Positions 46,093 through 54,845 of a stretch of 64,000 nucleotides of DNA are shown here, in pieces. Within the stretch, counting starts at the first letter, position 1; each line of letters begins with the position of its first letter. The position numbers were made by a program, and so were the translations under genes. The notes beneath the pieces were generated by a model, which was not told the origin of the DNA, did no database searches, and saw nothing but the letters and a program-made list of their open reading frames with translations. The DNA comes from Lentisphaerota bacterium (lineage in GTDB: Bacteria > Verrucomicrobiota > Lentisphaeria > Oligosphaerales > JABHEG01), in assembly GCA_018676675.1 (NCBI GenBank), contig JABHEG010000300.1:1-64000 (forward strand). The letters run 5' to 3'.

Positions 46093-46280
46093 ATGGCGCT
46101 AAGATGAGCTCCTGAGAATGCCGCTCGTAGGAGGTCGCCGGGTGGCACCGCCTCCCACACTGAAGTCAACGGCGGCTAACGTGGCAGATGGCGCTAAGGC
46201 GAGCTCCTGAGAATGCCGCTCGTAAGAGGTCGCCGGGTGGCACCGCCTCCCACACTGAGATCAACGGCGGTCAATGTGCG
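46093..46280. repeat. 95-bp tandem direct repeat, family 2 core
   Basis: ATGGCGCTAAG occurs at 46093 and again at 46188, a 95-bp period. Both units continue with GAGCTCCTGAGAATGCCGCT, GGTCGCCGGGTGGCACCGCC and TCCCACACTGA, then AACGGCGG. The GGTCGCCG...CACCGCCTCCCAC core is the one found three times at 18719-18892. Confidence 0.88.
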
Positions 46281-46444
46281 AGGGCTGCGATGCCCCGATT
46301 GCCCCTTGTCTTGGCGCCATTCGCCATTAGCATACACCGAAATGGTCGGGGGGTGTTCCAGGTGGGGAACGCAGAGGAGATCGCCCTTCAGCGCTACAGC
46401 GGCTGACTCCCGTCGAGAAGGCCCTTCCACGTGAATCGGTAAAC

Positions 46445-46450
46445 AGGAGG
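46445..46450 (+). promoter_or_regulatory. Ribosome binding site deciding between two ATGs
   Basis: AGGAGG abuts the ATG at 46451 with no spacer, so it must serve the next in-frame ATG at 46460, 9 bases on. Confidence 0.7.
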
Positions 46451-46459
46451 ATGCAGAAG

Positions 46460-47350
46460 ATGATCAGGAAATCATGGCCAATGATCGCCGCTGTCGTGCT
46501 GGCAAGCATGATGGTACTCGCGGGGCAGCGGGCATCCGCCCAAGGCCCTAGACTTCCCCCGGGGGCGGAGACCAGCTACGACATTGAGGAGACCCAGGTG
46601 CTGAAGGTGTTTTCAGCAGAGGATCAAGGTCACCGTTTTGTCGCCTACCTGGTCAAGTGGAAGGACTCAGAGGTCATTGTGGGTGACCCGCTGGCCCGGA
46701 GTGCCTTCGCTGTGGGCGACACGATCAAATTCATGGTCAACAGAATGAAATTGCCCAATCCCACCGGGAACGTCTCCTCATTGCGCTTCATGCTCCTCAA
46801 CTCACCCTCACCGAAAGGCGGGGGCCCCGTGCCGGCCATCAAAGCTCCACCGCCTGCCGAACAGAAGCGCACGATGAGACTCGTCCAGGGCGATCTGAGC
46901 GCGGCCACGAACGAAACCGAACGCTTCTACGCCCTGGGTAAGGCGGCAAAGAAGGCCTTGAAGGCCGGTAAGACGGAGGACGCCCGGAAGCTTGCGACCG
47001 AACTGGAAGGCCTCGCCCCGAAGCACAAGAACGACTGGAACTACGGAAACGCGATTCAAGATGCAAACCAGGTGCTCGGGCGGATCGCACTGGCGGAGGG
47101 GGATGTCGAAGAAGCCAAGAAGCGGCTCCTCGCCTCTGCCGACAGCAAAGGGTCACCACAGATGAACTCTTTCGGTCCCAATATGCAGCTGGCAGAGGAT
47201 CTTCTGGCCAAAGGCGAGAAGGATGTCGTTCTCATCTACTTTGAGCGGTGTGCCACGTTTTGGAGAATGGGCGCGGATCGGATCGCGACCTGGACCAAAG
47301 CCGTGAACGAGGGCCAAACACCCCAATTCGGCGCAAACCTCGACTACTGA
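46460..47350 (+). CDS. Exported helical (TPR-like) protein of unknown function
   Basis: 296 aa. Signal peptide at about 1-27 (MIRKSWPMIAAVVLASMM, ending ASAQ). A beta-rich segment (about 38-110, DTIKFMVNRMKLPNP) is followed by a proline linker and a helical half with alanine/lysine-rich repeats of TPR type (ERFYALGKAAKKALKAGK, EDARKLATELEGLAP, QVLGRIALAEGDVEEAKKRLL). Possibly a scaffold or binding protein in the periplasm. No family recognised. Convergent with the MoaD gene, 11 bases apart; single transcript. Confidence 0.65.
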   Translation: MIRKSWPMIAAVVLASMMVLAGQRASAQGPRLPPGAETSYDIEETQVLKVFSAEDQGHRFVAYLVKWKDSEVIVGDPLARSAFAVGDTIKFMVNRMKLPNPTGNVSSLRFMLLNSPSPKGGGPVPAIKAPPPAEQKRTMRLVQGDLSAATNETERFYALGKAAKKALKAGKTEDARKLATELEGLAPKHKNDWNYGNAIQDANQVLGRIALAEGDVEEAKKRLLASADSKGSPQMNSFGPNMQLAEDLLAKGEKDVVLIYFERCATFWRMGADRIATWTKAVNEGQTPQFGANLDY

Positions 47351-47361
47351 CTCAGCGGGGC

Positions 47362-47595
47362 CTACCCTCCCCCGATTGGAGGGAAGACGCTCAGCTTGTC
47401 TCCATCACTCACGGGGTCGGACCACGCCACGTGTCGTCCGTTGAGCAGAACGAGACGAGCCAGGGATTCCGGGACCTGGAAGCAGCCCAGCACATCCCCA
47501 ACCGTCGCGGGGTTGGACACCTCGGCCGGGTAGGGAACAGGCTCGGCCGGCAGCAACTGCCCCAGACTGGCGAAAAAGCGCAAATAGACCGTCAT
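47362..47595 (-). CDS. MoaD/ThiS-like sulfur-carrier protein
   Basis: 77 aa, the usual size for MoaD. Beta-grasp pattern: MTVYLRFFASLGQLLP, VGDVLGCFQVPESLARLVLLNGR, DGDKLSVFPPIGGG. The C-terminal Gly-Gly, extended here to GGG, is what the activating enzyme adenylates and thiolates before sulfur transfer to the pterin cofactor. It starts 7 bases after the stop of the aldehyde oxidoreductase gene, so both are on one message. A dedicated MoaD next to a tungsten oxidoreductase is a well-known arrangement for making the tungstopterin cofactor. The activating enzyme is not in this window. Confidence 0.88.
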   Translation of the reverse strand: MTVYLRFFASLGQLLPAEPVPYPAEVSNPATVGDVLGCFQVPESLARLVLLNGRHVAWSDPVSDGDKLSVFPPIGGG

Positions 47596-47602
47596 AGTCG
47601 GG

Positions 47603-49348
47603 TCACTCGACAAAGTTGAAGACCTGGTCGAGGTCTTCCTCGGGAACGGTGAAGACGGTGTTGTGGGGAGCCAGAGGTTCGGTCCGCATCCAGTCGGGCA
47701 ACCGGTCGTCGGCTGCGGTGAATCCGGCTGCTTGGTTGAACTTCCGTTCCATGCTGAGGACCGTCTGTCCAAGGCTCGTCACGTCATCCAGGGTCAACTC
47801 GAGGCCATATAGGGCGTTGATCAAATCCGTGATGGCCGGGAGCGTGTCGGAGTTGTCGAGAATGGCAAAGGCAACAAAGAGGCACATGCCGGTCGAGTCC
47901 AGGGCCGCGGTAGCAATCTGCAACCCACGTGAGATGTCGACCTGGCCGTCCGGTTTCAAGGGATCGACAAAGCCGCCAACCTTCAGAATGTTCGGTGCGA
48001 TCGTGTAACCAGCAGTGTGATCGGCTCCCATGGTGGAGGTGGCGTAGGTAACCCCGATGCCCTGCACAGCCCGCGGATCGTAGGCCGGCATCGCCTGCCC
48101 TTTGACGACCGGTACATGATCTACCCCGAAGCACTGCCCCGTCACTTTGGCGCCGCAGCCCAGGATCCGGCCCAGAGGTGTTCCCTGTTGAACCTGCTCA
48201 AGCAGCTCGATCGCACCGGCGGCATCACCAAAGGCAGCGAGTCCCGCCTCCATGGCCACCCCGATCGTGGCGCCCATCTCGATCGTGTCCACCCCAATGT
48301 CGTCATCCATACGGTCCATCCGGGCGATCGCATCCAGATCATCGATGCAGCAGTTGGTGCCGTGTGACCAGATCGTCTCGTACTCGGGTCCCTTGGTCAA
48401 ATACTCACCGTTCGCATCCATGTAGATCCGGGAGCACTGGATCGTGCAACCGGAGTGACAGCCGTGGCGCACCTTCCCTCCCCGGGCAAGAATCGTGTCA
48501 CGTTGCGTTTCCCCGGAGATCTTGTCCGCACCTGCAAAGCTCCCTTCCCGGAAATTCCTAGTCGGCAGACCACCTGCTTCATTGAGGACGTTCTGGAGGA
48601 CGTTCGTGCCGTAGGTCGGCAGGCCTTCGCCGGTGACAGGATGCTCGGCCAACGCTTTGGCAAGTCTCCGGCCGGCTGCCTTGAAGGCCGCCTTGTCAAC
48701 GGGCTTCCGGATGGACACTTCGGAATCATCACAGTAAATCGCTTTGAGCCCCTTCGACCCCATCACGGCCCCGAGCCCGCCGCGTCCGGCGTGCCGGGTC
48801 GGCCGCAGTTCGCGGTCAGTGACTGCAACCGAAGCCGCAGTCATGCCCCATTCACCGGCCATCCCGATCGACATGAAGGCAGACTTCTTCTCACCGTAGC
48901 GCCCCACCAGTTTGGCGACAGTGTCGTAGTTGCCCAGGCCGGCCAGCTCCGCACACTCAACGACCGTGACCCCACCCTTGCGGATCTCAAGCAAGTAGCG
49001 TTTGGTCTTGTCCTCGGGCTTGTCTTCGACGATCAACGCCCGAATGCCCAGCCGCCCCAGGACCTGCCCAGCCTGCCCACCGGAATTCGACTCCTTGATT
49101 CCTCCGGTCAGGGGGCTCTTGGCGCCAAGAGAGATCCGGCCGGACGTCGGTGCGGCGCTCCCTCCCAGCAGCCCAGGCGCAAACACCAGCTTATTGGAGC
49201 GTCCCAGCGGAGTACAGGTTGGGGGCACTTCCTCAGCCACGATCGCGGACGTCATGGCCCGACCGCCGAACCCCGCCCATCGCGAAGGGACCCCTTCTTC
49301 CGTGATCTCAAGAGTCTTCATATTCACACGGATGATTCGGTCAGCCAT
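47603..49348 (-). CDS. Tungsten-type aldehyde:ferredoxin oxidoreductase family protein
   Basis: 581 aa, typical length. The start at 49348 has AAGGAGG 5-6 bases upstream. The N-terminal AOR domain shows GFGGRAMTSAIV, LVFAPGLLGGSAAPTSGR, SPLTGGIKESNSGG and RHAGRGGLGAVMGSKGLKAI, the bis-pterin binding parts. The 4Fe-4S ligands are Cys297, Cys301 and Cys305 (GCHSGCTIQC) with Cys489 in DSTGMC. Spacing is CX3CX3C; Pyrococcus AOR has CX2CX3C, so this belongs to a divergent subgroup. The family oxidises aldehydes to acids or runs the reverse reaction using ferredoxin in anaerobes; its substrate here is unknown. Cytoplasmic. Paired with MoaD downstream. Suggests an anaerobic or microaerobic lifestyle. 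Confidence 0.9.
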   Translation of the reverse strand: MADRIIRVNMKTLEITEEGVPSRWAGFGGRAMTSAIVAEEVPPTCTPLGRSNKLVFAPGLLGGSAAPTSGRISLGAKSPLTGGIKESNSGGQAGQVLGRLGIRALIVEDKPEDKTKRYLLEIRKGGVTVVECAELAGLGNYDTVAKLVGRYGEKKSAFMSIGMAGEWGMTAASVAVTDRELRPTRHAGRGGLGAVMGSKGLKAIYCDDSEVSIRKPVDKAAFKAAGRRLAKALAEHPVTGEGLPTYGTNVLQNVLNEAGGLPTRNFREGSFAGADKISGETQRDTILARGGKVRHGCHSGCTIQCSRIYMDANGEYLTKGPEYETIWSHGTNCCIDDLDAIARMDRMDDDIGVDTIEMGATIGVAMEAGLAAFGDAAGAIELLEQVQQGTPLGRILGCGAKVTGQCFGVDHVPVVKGQAMPAYDPRAVQGIGVTYATSTMGADHTAGYTIAPNILKVGGFVDPLKPDGQVDISRGLQIATAALDSTGMCLFVAFAILDNSDTLPAITDLINALYGLELTLDDVTSLGQTVLSMERKFNQAAGFTAADDRLPDWMRTEPLAPHNTVFTVPEEDLDQVFNFVE

Positions 49349-49800
49349 GGGTGCCTCCTTCGTCGTGCCATTCCGCCCGGATCCTCTCCCGGGGATCACG
49401 GGCGACCGTCGTACCAGTAGTCGCCTATAGAGAGAATGTCGGCGCAGAGCAAGACGAAGTCAAACGCGGCAGGAGGAGGGGGTAGCAGTGAGAGTGTGAA
49501 AGCGTGAGAGCGTGGGAGAATGCCTTCTGTCCGACAGAGCCGCGACGAAACGGCCCGCTTACGCTGTGCGCAGCTCGGCCCAGAGGCCCCCGTCCGGCAG
49601 AGCCCTGACCAACGGGAGGGGACCGCTTACGTTGTGCTCGGCTCGGTTCAGCCCCCCTCTGCCTGCCGTCGGACGAACGCCCCGCTTCCGCGGCCGCGTT
49701 CCTTGACAGAACACCGCCCCGCTTGATAGTTGCGGGCAAGAACCGGGACCATTACGTCCCGGAGATGCTGAACCGAACCGCGGATTGAGGAGAGGTCGCC
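49349..49800. other. Divergent intergenic region with dispersed repeat copy C
   Basis: 452 bases between the oxidoreductase operon and the plus-strand beta-helix operon, so both promoters should be here. The central part is the repeat at 49528-49675. No gene is supportable and no confident promoter hexamers are seen. Confidence 0.5.
49528..49675 (-). repeat. Dispersed 104-bp family, copy C (two short-form units)
   Basis: Read on the minus strand, two degenerate units are seen. Each has the AACCGAGCCG...ACAACGTAAGCGG or equivalent core (ACAGCGTAAGCGG in the second) and GGCTCTGCCGGAC. Both lack the middle GCCTGTCC...CTTGGGG block, like the shortened third unit of array A. Confidence 0.8.
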
Positions 49801-52800
49801 ATGGGCTTCAGGTTCCACCAGGGCATTGGGCGTACGCTGATCGGGCTCTGCACCGTGGCCGCCGTGCACGCGATTGAGCTTCCTGATATTCAGAAGACGC
49901 AGGAAGCCGTCATCGCCAAACTCAAGGCCCGGCCTGACTGCCTGGTCTGGTACGACATGAGAGACCCGACGGCTCAGAAGCTACGCTTCATCCCCGGTCC
50001 GGACAAAGGGGTGCTGACCCCCAAGCCGGGACGCTGGCCGGGACAGGAGGCCACCGGGGTCTTCCTGGGGAAGCTCATGCGGGAGGCGATTCACATCCCC
50101 GACTCCGGCTTCACCCTCTGCTGTTGGTTGCGGGTCAATGATCTGCAGAAGGTCGACAGGCTCGGTCACAAACGCTTGGCCGGGGGTGTGATGGCCGTCG
50201 GGAGCGGCTATTACAACGGCTGGCGCTTGTCCGTCAATCCGGGGAGCTCGGCACTCTCCTTCGGGCTCGGGCGCCCTGAGATCGGGTCGCGACGTCTCGC
50301 AAGCACGGGCTATCTGACCAGCGGAACGTGGCACCATGTGGCGGTTACCTGGGACCACGAGACACTGGCCATGTGGATCGACGGCACACTCCGAGCCGAA
50401 ACAGTCGCAACGACGGCCTACCACGGGGAGCCGACGGCAAAGTGGTTCCGAATCGGCGAGTGTGACAGCGGGGTCGGTGTGCTTGACTTCGACATTGCGG
50501 ACGTGGCGTTTTTCAGCGATGTCCTGCCCGCCGAAACGCTTATGGATCTCGGGGATCCTGATCGAGAGTTCAAACGAGTGATCACTCGTGCCGTGACCCA
50601 GCTAACCCCCGCGCCCGACGAGGTCACCGAAGAGCCCAACTACCGTCAGCAGTTCGGTCCACTGCTCGGGTTGACCGGTTGTGAGGACTCGCAGGTGTTC
50701 CGAACCGCCGCCGCCATGGCCCGGTGGCGTGTGGCCGAGAGCTTCCGCCGCGAAGGACGATTCAACGATGCGCGCACGGGCTACATTGCCCTGGCCAACG
50801 ACGGAACAGCTCCCCTTCATCGCCGGGCTCGGGCCATGCTGGCTATAGGGGATCTGTTCCGGGACCGGAAGAAGTACACGGCGGCCCGCCAGCAATACGA
50901 AAAAACACGCGAGTTCTTCGTCGCCAAACATGAAGCGTTCCGAGTGGACGCGATCGAGCGCTTGCGAGAAATCGAGACGCTGGTCGACGGTGAGGCGTTG
51001 CGCAGTTCGCGTCAACGCCGGATCGACCGAATCACCCATCCCGGCCGGACGCTTTTTGTCTCACCCACGGGTGCCGACACCAATCCCGGCACCGAAGCGA
51101 AGCCCTTCCAGACGTTAGAGGGAGCCCGTGACGCGATACGGCAGCTGAAACAGGCCGGCCCGCTCCCGAAGGGCGGAGTAGCCGTCGTGCTGCGGGGCGG
51201 TGTCTATCCCAGAGAAACCGCCGCCTTTGCCCTGACAGCGGAGGACTCAGGCACGCCGGACGCCCCCATCATCTACCAAGCCGCCCGAGGGGGAACGCCT
51301 ATTCTGCGAGGCGGACGTGCTGTCAGTGGCTTCGTTCCTCTGAAGAGTTCACCGACCGCGGAGCGCATTCCCCCGTCCGCCCGGGAACATGTTCTGCAGC
51401 TCGACCTCCGCGCCGCAGGGGTCACCGACTTCGGCGCACTCCGACCACGCGGCCTGGCCATCGGCATGAAGCACGATCCCGACGTCCCTGCCCATCTGGA
51501 GCTCTTCTTTGACGGCCTCCCCATGTCACTCGCACGCTGGCCTAACGACACCCCGAAAATGAGTGAACGGTACACGACTGTCGATGTCAGCAACCAAGAA
51601 ACAGTCGCGGACCATGGCCGAAAGGTGGCTCGTGAGTCCGACTTCTTCTCGTATACCGACCCTCGCCAGGACGCGTGGGCAAAGGAGCCGGACGCCTGGT
51701 TGTTCGGGTGCTGGCAGTACCTGTTCTTCGGATCCTATAACCGGATCGATAGAATCGACACCACAACGCGCCGGATCCACATGGACTGGGGCCGCAAGAC
51801 CCCCAACGAGCTCAAACGTCGCGAGTTCGCCCACGGAGCCCCCTACCAGGGAATCAACCTGCTGTGCGAGTTGGACACTCCCGGAGAGTGGTATCTCGAC
51901 CGGGAGAACGGCATCCTGTTCTTCTGGCCACCTGCTGAGATCGGCCCCGGCAAGGCCGTGGTGTCCGTGCTTGAGACGCCGGTCATCACTCTTGACGAAG
52001 CCTCACACATCGTTTTCCGCGGATTGACGCTTGAGGCCGGTCGCCAGCATGGCATCACCGTGGCGGGCGGGGAGAGTGTGTTGCTGGCCGGGTGCATTAT
52101 CCGCAACATGGGCGTGAAGGGGATGCTTGTCGAAGGCACCGGTCATCAGGTTGTGGGCTGCGACCTTGAGCACCTGGGTGACGGAGGAATCACGCTGCAG
52201 GGCGGCGACACAGAAGCGCTCATGCCATCGGGCCATGTGGTGGAGAACTGCCACATTCACCACTTCGGGCGCTGGAATCGGGTCGGCTACCAGCCGGCCG
52301 TCAGCATGAAGGGAGTAGGCAGCCGAGTCTCGCATTGCCTCATCCACGACGCACCGCATCAGGCGTTCTGCGTTAAGGACAACGATAACATCGTCGAGTA
52401 TTCGGAGATTCATGATGTGTGCCACGAGGCGGGCGATGCGGGGGCCTATTACATGTACGGGACCAACGTGCAGAAAGCCCTGCTCGAGCGCGGCCAGGTC
52501 GTGCGCTACTGCTACTGGCACGATCTGCCGCACAACGAGAGCTTCAAGAACGTGGCCAACGCGACGCGACGCGGGATCTACATCGACAGCTTCAACAGCA
52601 ACATCACCGTCTACGGCAACATCTTTCAGCGCTTCCACGGCAAGAGTGGGGCGGTCTTCTTCGGAGTATGCGACAACCGGGTCGAAAACAGCATCTTCCA
52701 TCAGTGCCGGACCAGCGTGCAACTCACTGACCGCACTTGGCTTTACGGCAGGGTCAACAAAGCACCAACGTTCGTGATCGATGCGAAGCTTGCGGAGTTC

Positions 52801-53904
52801 GCGGCCAAACCGGCGTGGAAGCGACGCTATCCGCGCCTGGGGACGTTCCCCGCTCAAACCGCCGACACAAGCGTCTTCCTGGCCGGGAACGTGGTGGCCC
52901 GCAACATCGCCGACGATTGCGGGGCCTTCACCACCGGATCACAGCGCACGATCGGCCTGGCCCGGATCGAGCAAAATTGGACCGCCGGGCCGCCCGGATT
53001 CCGCGACGCAGACAATGGCGATTTCTCCATCGCCCCGAACGCTCAAGCTGCGATTGCCTGCGACTTCGAGCCACTGCCGCTGGACAAGATCGGTCTTTAC
53101 CAAGATGAGCTGCGCGCGACCTGGCCCGTGGAACACCCAAGCGGAAACTACGAGACCGTGATCGTCGATTCTGACGACACGATCAAGCGCATGTCGGCCG
53201 ATGAAATGCCCGTCTGTCACAGCCGGCAGCGGACGGCAGAGATCACCATTGATGGTGAGCTTGACCCAGCGGAGTGGGGCGAGCTCGATCGCGCCTATGG
53301 TATCATTCTCAGCCGCACTCCCACCAACACGCCAACGTTGGCTCATCCCAGCTTCATGTGGATGCGCCACGATGGCGATTGCCTGTACATCGCTCTGCGC
53401 CACGAGCTCAACCCCGGCGAAACACCACGCCCCAAACCGCCAGGGAGCGCCTCCTGGTGGGGGGATGTCGACATGGCGGAGATCATCCTCGAAGGACCGT
53501 ACGGGAAGACCGCTCGGGAGTGGTGGCCGAAGGACAAGCCCCACGGTCCCCTCTTCTACCTTGTGGGCGATTGTGCAGGACAGTTCGGCAGTTACAGCAT
53601 TGCTGACCTCCCGAAGACCAGAGCGGAGGGACTTCGCGGTGCGGTCCAGTACGCAGCCACGTCCGAACCCGGGAGCTGGACTGCTGAGTGGAAGATCCCT
53701 TTGGCCGCCATCTGCCTCGATCCCAAGACCACGGCCTCCTGCTGCTTCAACGTCGGCGTGCGGAAGCCGGGAACGCAGCCCCAGCCGGGCAGCGATCAGC
53801 CCGTCGCGTCAGGCGACAAGTGGTCTGTCTGGCGTGGAGCCAACGGCGCAAACTGGAAAGTCTGGAACGTCGGTCTGCTGCACTTGGGCAAGGGCGAAGA
53901 GTAG
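49801..53904 (+). CDS. Exported LamG/TPR-like/right-handed beta-helix protein with CBM9-like C-terminus
   Basis: 1367 aa, with AGGAGAGG upstream and a signal peptide (about 1-24). Order: LamG-like jelly roll (about 45-255: FTLCCWLRVNDLQ, GTWHHVAVTWDHE); a short helical TPR-like stretch (about 300-385: MARWRVAESFRREGRFNDARTGYIALA split over two helices); a parallel beta-helix (about 418-1000) opening with FVSPTGADTNPGTEAKPFQT and showing repeated short coils such as ENCHIHHFGRW, SHCLIHDAPHQ and EYSEIHDVCHEAG; then a CBM9-like domain (about 1146-1365, ITIDGELDPAEW, GDVDMAEIILEGPYG). This is the pattern of pectate-lyase-type or glycan-processing beta-helix enzymes. Catalytic residues are not assigned. 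First gene of a co-directional run; 74 bases to the next. Confidence 0.78.
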   Translation: MGFRFHQGIGRTLIGLCTVAAVHAIELPDIQKTQEAVIAKLKARPDCLVWYDMRDPTAQKLRFIPGPDKGVLTPKPGRWPGQEATGVFLGKLMREAIHIPDSGFTLCCWLRVNDLQKVDRLGHKRLAGGVMAVGSGYYNGWRLSVNPGSSALSFGLGRPEIGSRRLASTGYLTSGTWHHVAVTWDHETLAMWIDGTLRAETVATTAYHGEPTAKWFRIGECDSGVGVLDFDIADVAFFSDVLPAETLMDLGDPDREFKRVITRAVTQLTPAPDEVTEEPNYRQQFGPLLGLTGCEDSQVFRTAAAMARWRVAESFRREGRFNDARTGYIALANDGTAPLHRRARAMLAIGDLFRDRKKYTAARQQYEKTREFFVAKHEAFRVDAIERLREIETLVDGEALRSSRQRRIDRITHPGRTLFVSPTGADTNPGTEAKPFQTLEGARDAIRQLKQAGPLPKGGVAVVLRGGVYPRETAAFALTAEDSGTPDAPIIYQAARGGTPILRGGRAVSGFVPLKSSPTAERIPPSAREHVLQLDLRAAGVTDFGALRPRGLAIGMKHDPDVPAHLELFFDGLPMSLARWPNDTPKMSERYTTVDVSNQETVADHGRKVARESDFFSYTDPRQDAWAKEPDAWLFGCWQYLFFGSYNRIDRIDTTTRRIHMDWGRKTPNELKRREFAHGAPYQGINLLCELDTPGEWYLDRENGILFFWPPAEIGPGKAVVSVLETPVITLDEASHIVFRGLTLEAGRQHGITVAGGESVLLAGCIIRNMGVKGMLVEGTGHQVVGCDLEHLGDGGITLQGGDTEALMPSGHVVENCHIHHFGRWNRVGYQPAVSMKGVGSRVSHCLIHDAPHQAFCVKDNDNIVEYSEIHDVCHEAGDAGAYYMYGTNVQKALLERGQVVRYCYWHDLPHNESFKNVANATRRGIYIDSFNSNITVYGNIFQRFHGKSGAVFFGVCDNRVENSIFHQCRTSVQLTDRTWLYGRVNKAPTFVIDAKLAEFAAKPAWKRRYPRLGTFPAQTADTSVFLAGNVVARNIADDCGAFTTGSQRTIGLARIEQNWTAGPPGFRDADNGDFSIAPNAQAAIACDFEPLPLDKIGLYQDELRATWPVEHPSGNYETVIVDSDDTIKRMSADEMPVCHSRQRTAEITIDGELDPAEWGELDRAYGIILSRTPTNTPTLAHPSFMWMRHDGDCLYIALRHELNPGETPRPKPPGSASWWGDVDMAEIILEGPYGKTAREWWPKDKPHGPLFYLVGDCAGQFGSYSIADLPKTRAEGLRGAVQYAATSEPGSWTAEWKIPLAAICLDPKTTASCCFNVGVRKPGTQPQPGSDQPVASGDKWSVWRGANGANWKVWNVGLLHLGKGEE

Positions 53905-53978
53905 GTGGCGACCGAGCCGCGACTTCCGGGAACGGTTTCCCAGAATGCCGTTCTCGGTGCCCCAAAGAGGACTGGAAT

Positions 53979-54794
53979 ATGCCGAACTGTCAGGTGAAGA
54001 CACCAGCCGAACACCGGGATTACGTCAGGGAGTTGGTCCGGATCTCGTTTCACTTTGCCTACAATTGGTGGCGGGAACACCCCGACGAGGGCATGTCCGC
54101 AGCAGTCGCCAAGCGCACACCTCTGTGCCACCATGCGCTCAACGTGATGCGCAATGAAGGGGAATCACATCCGGCGTGGCAAGACCTCCTGGCTCGGGCA
54201 GAGCTCGTCGCATCCACAGCGGCAGACGCAGCGGCGTTCGAGGAGACCATGTACGACTACTCCCGGGAGTTTGCCGACGAGCGCGCCGACAGGTTCTATC
54301 CTGAGAGCGTCGGCGTCATGCTGCAGCCAGACTGGAACGTCCGCAGCCTGAAGTACGATCCGCCCCATGAACACCTGCCGGCCGGCTACTGCAACTTCCA
54401 TATCGCGAATGCACTGGCCCCCAAGTCGATCCTTGCCGACCCTCGGCATTTGCCCGAGTGTTTCCTCGAGATGATGGACCGAACCGAACAGGAGTACGGC
54501 TACCACACGATCCACACCAGCACCTGGCTGAATGAGGAACCGCGTTGGCTGGCCCTGTTCCCACAGGAATGGCACGAGAACCTGGGGCCACGGTCAGAGA
54601 CGATTCACTGGCATTTCGGTTACTGGGGACAACTCGTCAACGCCCGGGGGACACTCAACCGGAAGGCGGCCCGGCACCTGCGTGAGCACGGAGCCCTGCG
54701 CTACCTGCCACGATCCTCCCATTGCTCGTTCACGGCGATGCGGGACCATCTGGCCGGGGTGTTGAGTCGCGGCGCTTCGCCGCAGGAAGCCTGA
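53979..54794 (+). CDS. Uncharacterised cytoplasmic protein, His/Trp-rich
   Basis: 271 aa. The ATG at 53979 has GAGG about 9 bases upstream; an extension upstream would overlap the beta-helix gene in another frame and is not supported. No signal peptide or membrane helix. Conserved-looking polar motifs: FAYNWWREHPDEG, LCHHALNVMRNEGESHPAW, KYDPPHEHLPAGYCNFH, YHTIHTSTWLNEEPRW, HWHFGYWGQLVN and RSSHCSFTAM. Many histidines and tryptophans suggest a metal site, but no family is recognised. It lies 51 bases before the alanine-dehydrogenase-like gene and points the same way, so it may share in that pathway. Confidence 0.6.
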   Translation: MPNCQVKTPAEHRDYVRELVRISFHFAYNWWREHPDEGMSAAVAKRTPLCHHALNVMRNEGESHPAWQDLLARAELVASTAADAAAFEETMYDYSREFADERADRFYPESVGVMLQPDWNVRSLKYDPPHEHLPAGYCNFHIANALAPKSILADPRHLPECFLEMMDRTEQEYGYHTIHTSTWLNEEPRWLALFPQEWHENLGPRSETIHWHFGYWGQLVNARGTLNRKAARHLREHGALRYLPRSSHCSFTAMRDHLAGVLSRGASPQEA

Positions 54795-54845
54795 CCGTGC
54801 CTCCGCCCACGTCCTAGAGACCCATCGATCAGGAAGCATCATCAA

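Larger units (their letters stand above)
45987..46459. other. Divergent intergenic region with tandem repeats
   Basis: 473 bases between the minus-strand lyase and the plus-strand secreted protein. It should hold both promoters and carries the 95-bp direct repeat described separately. No gene is supportable. Confidence 0.5.
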
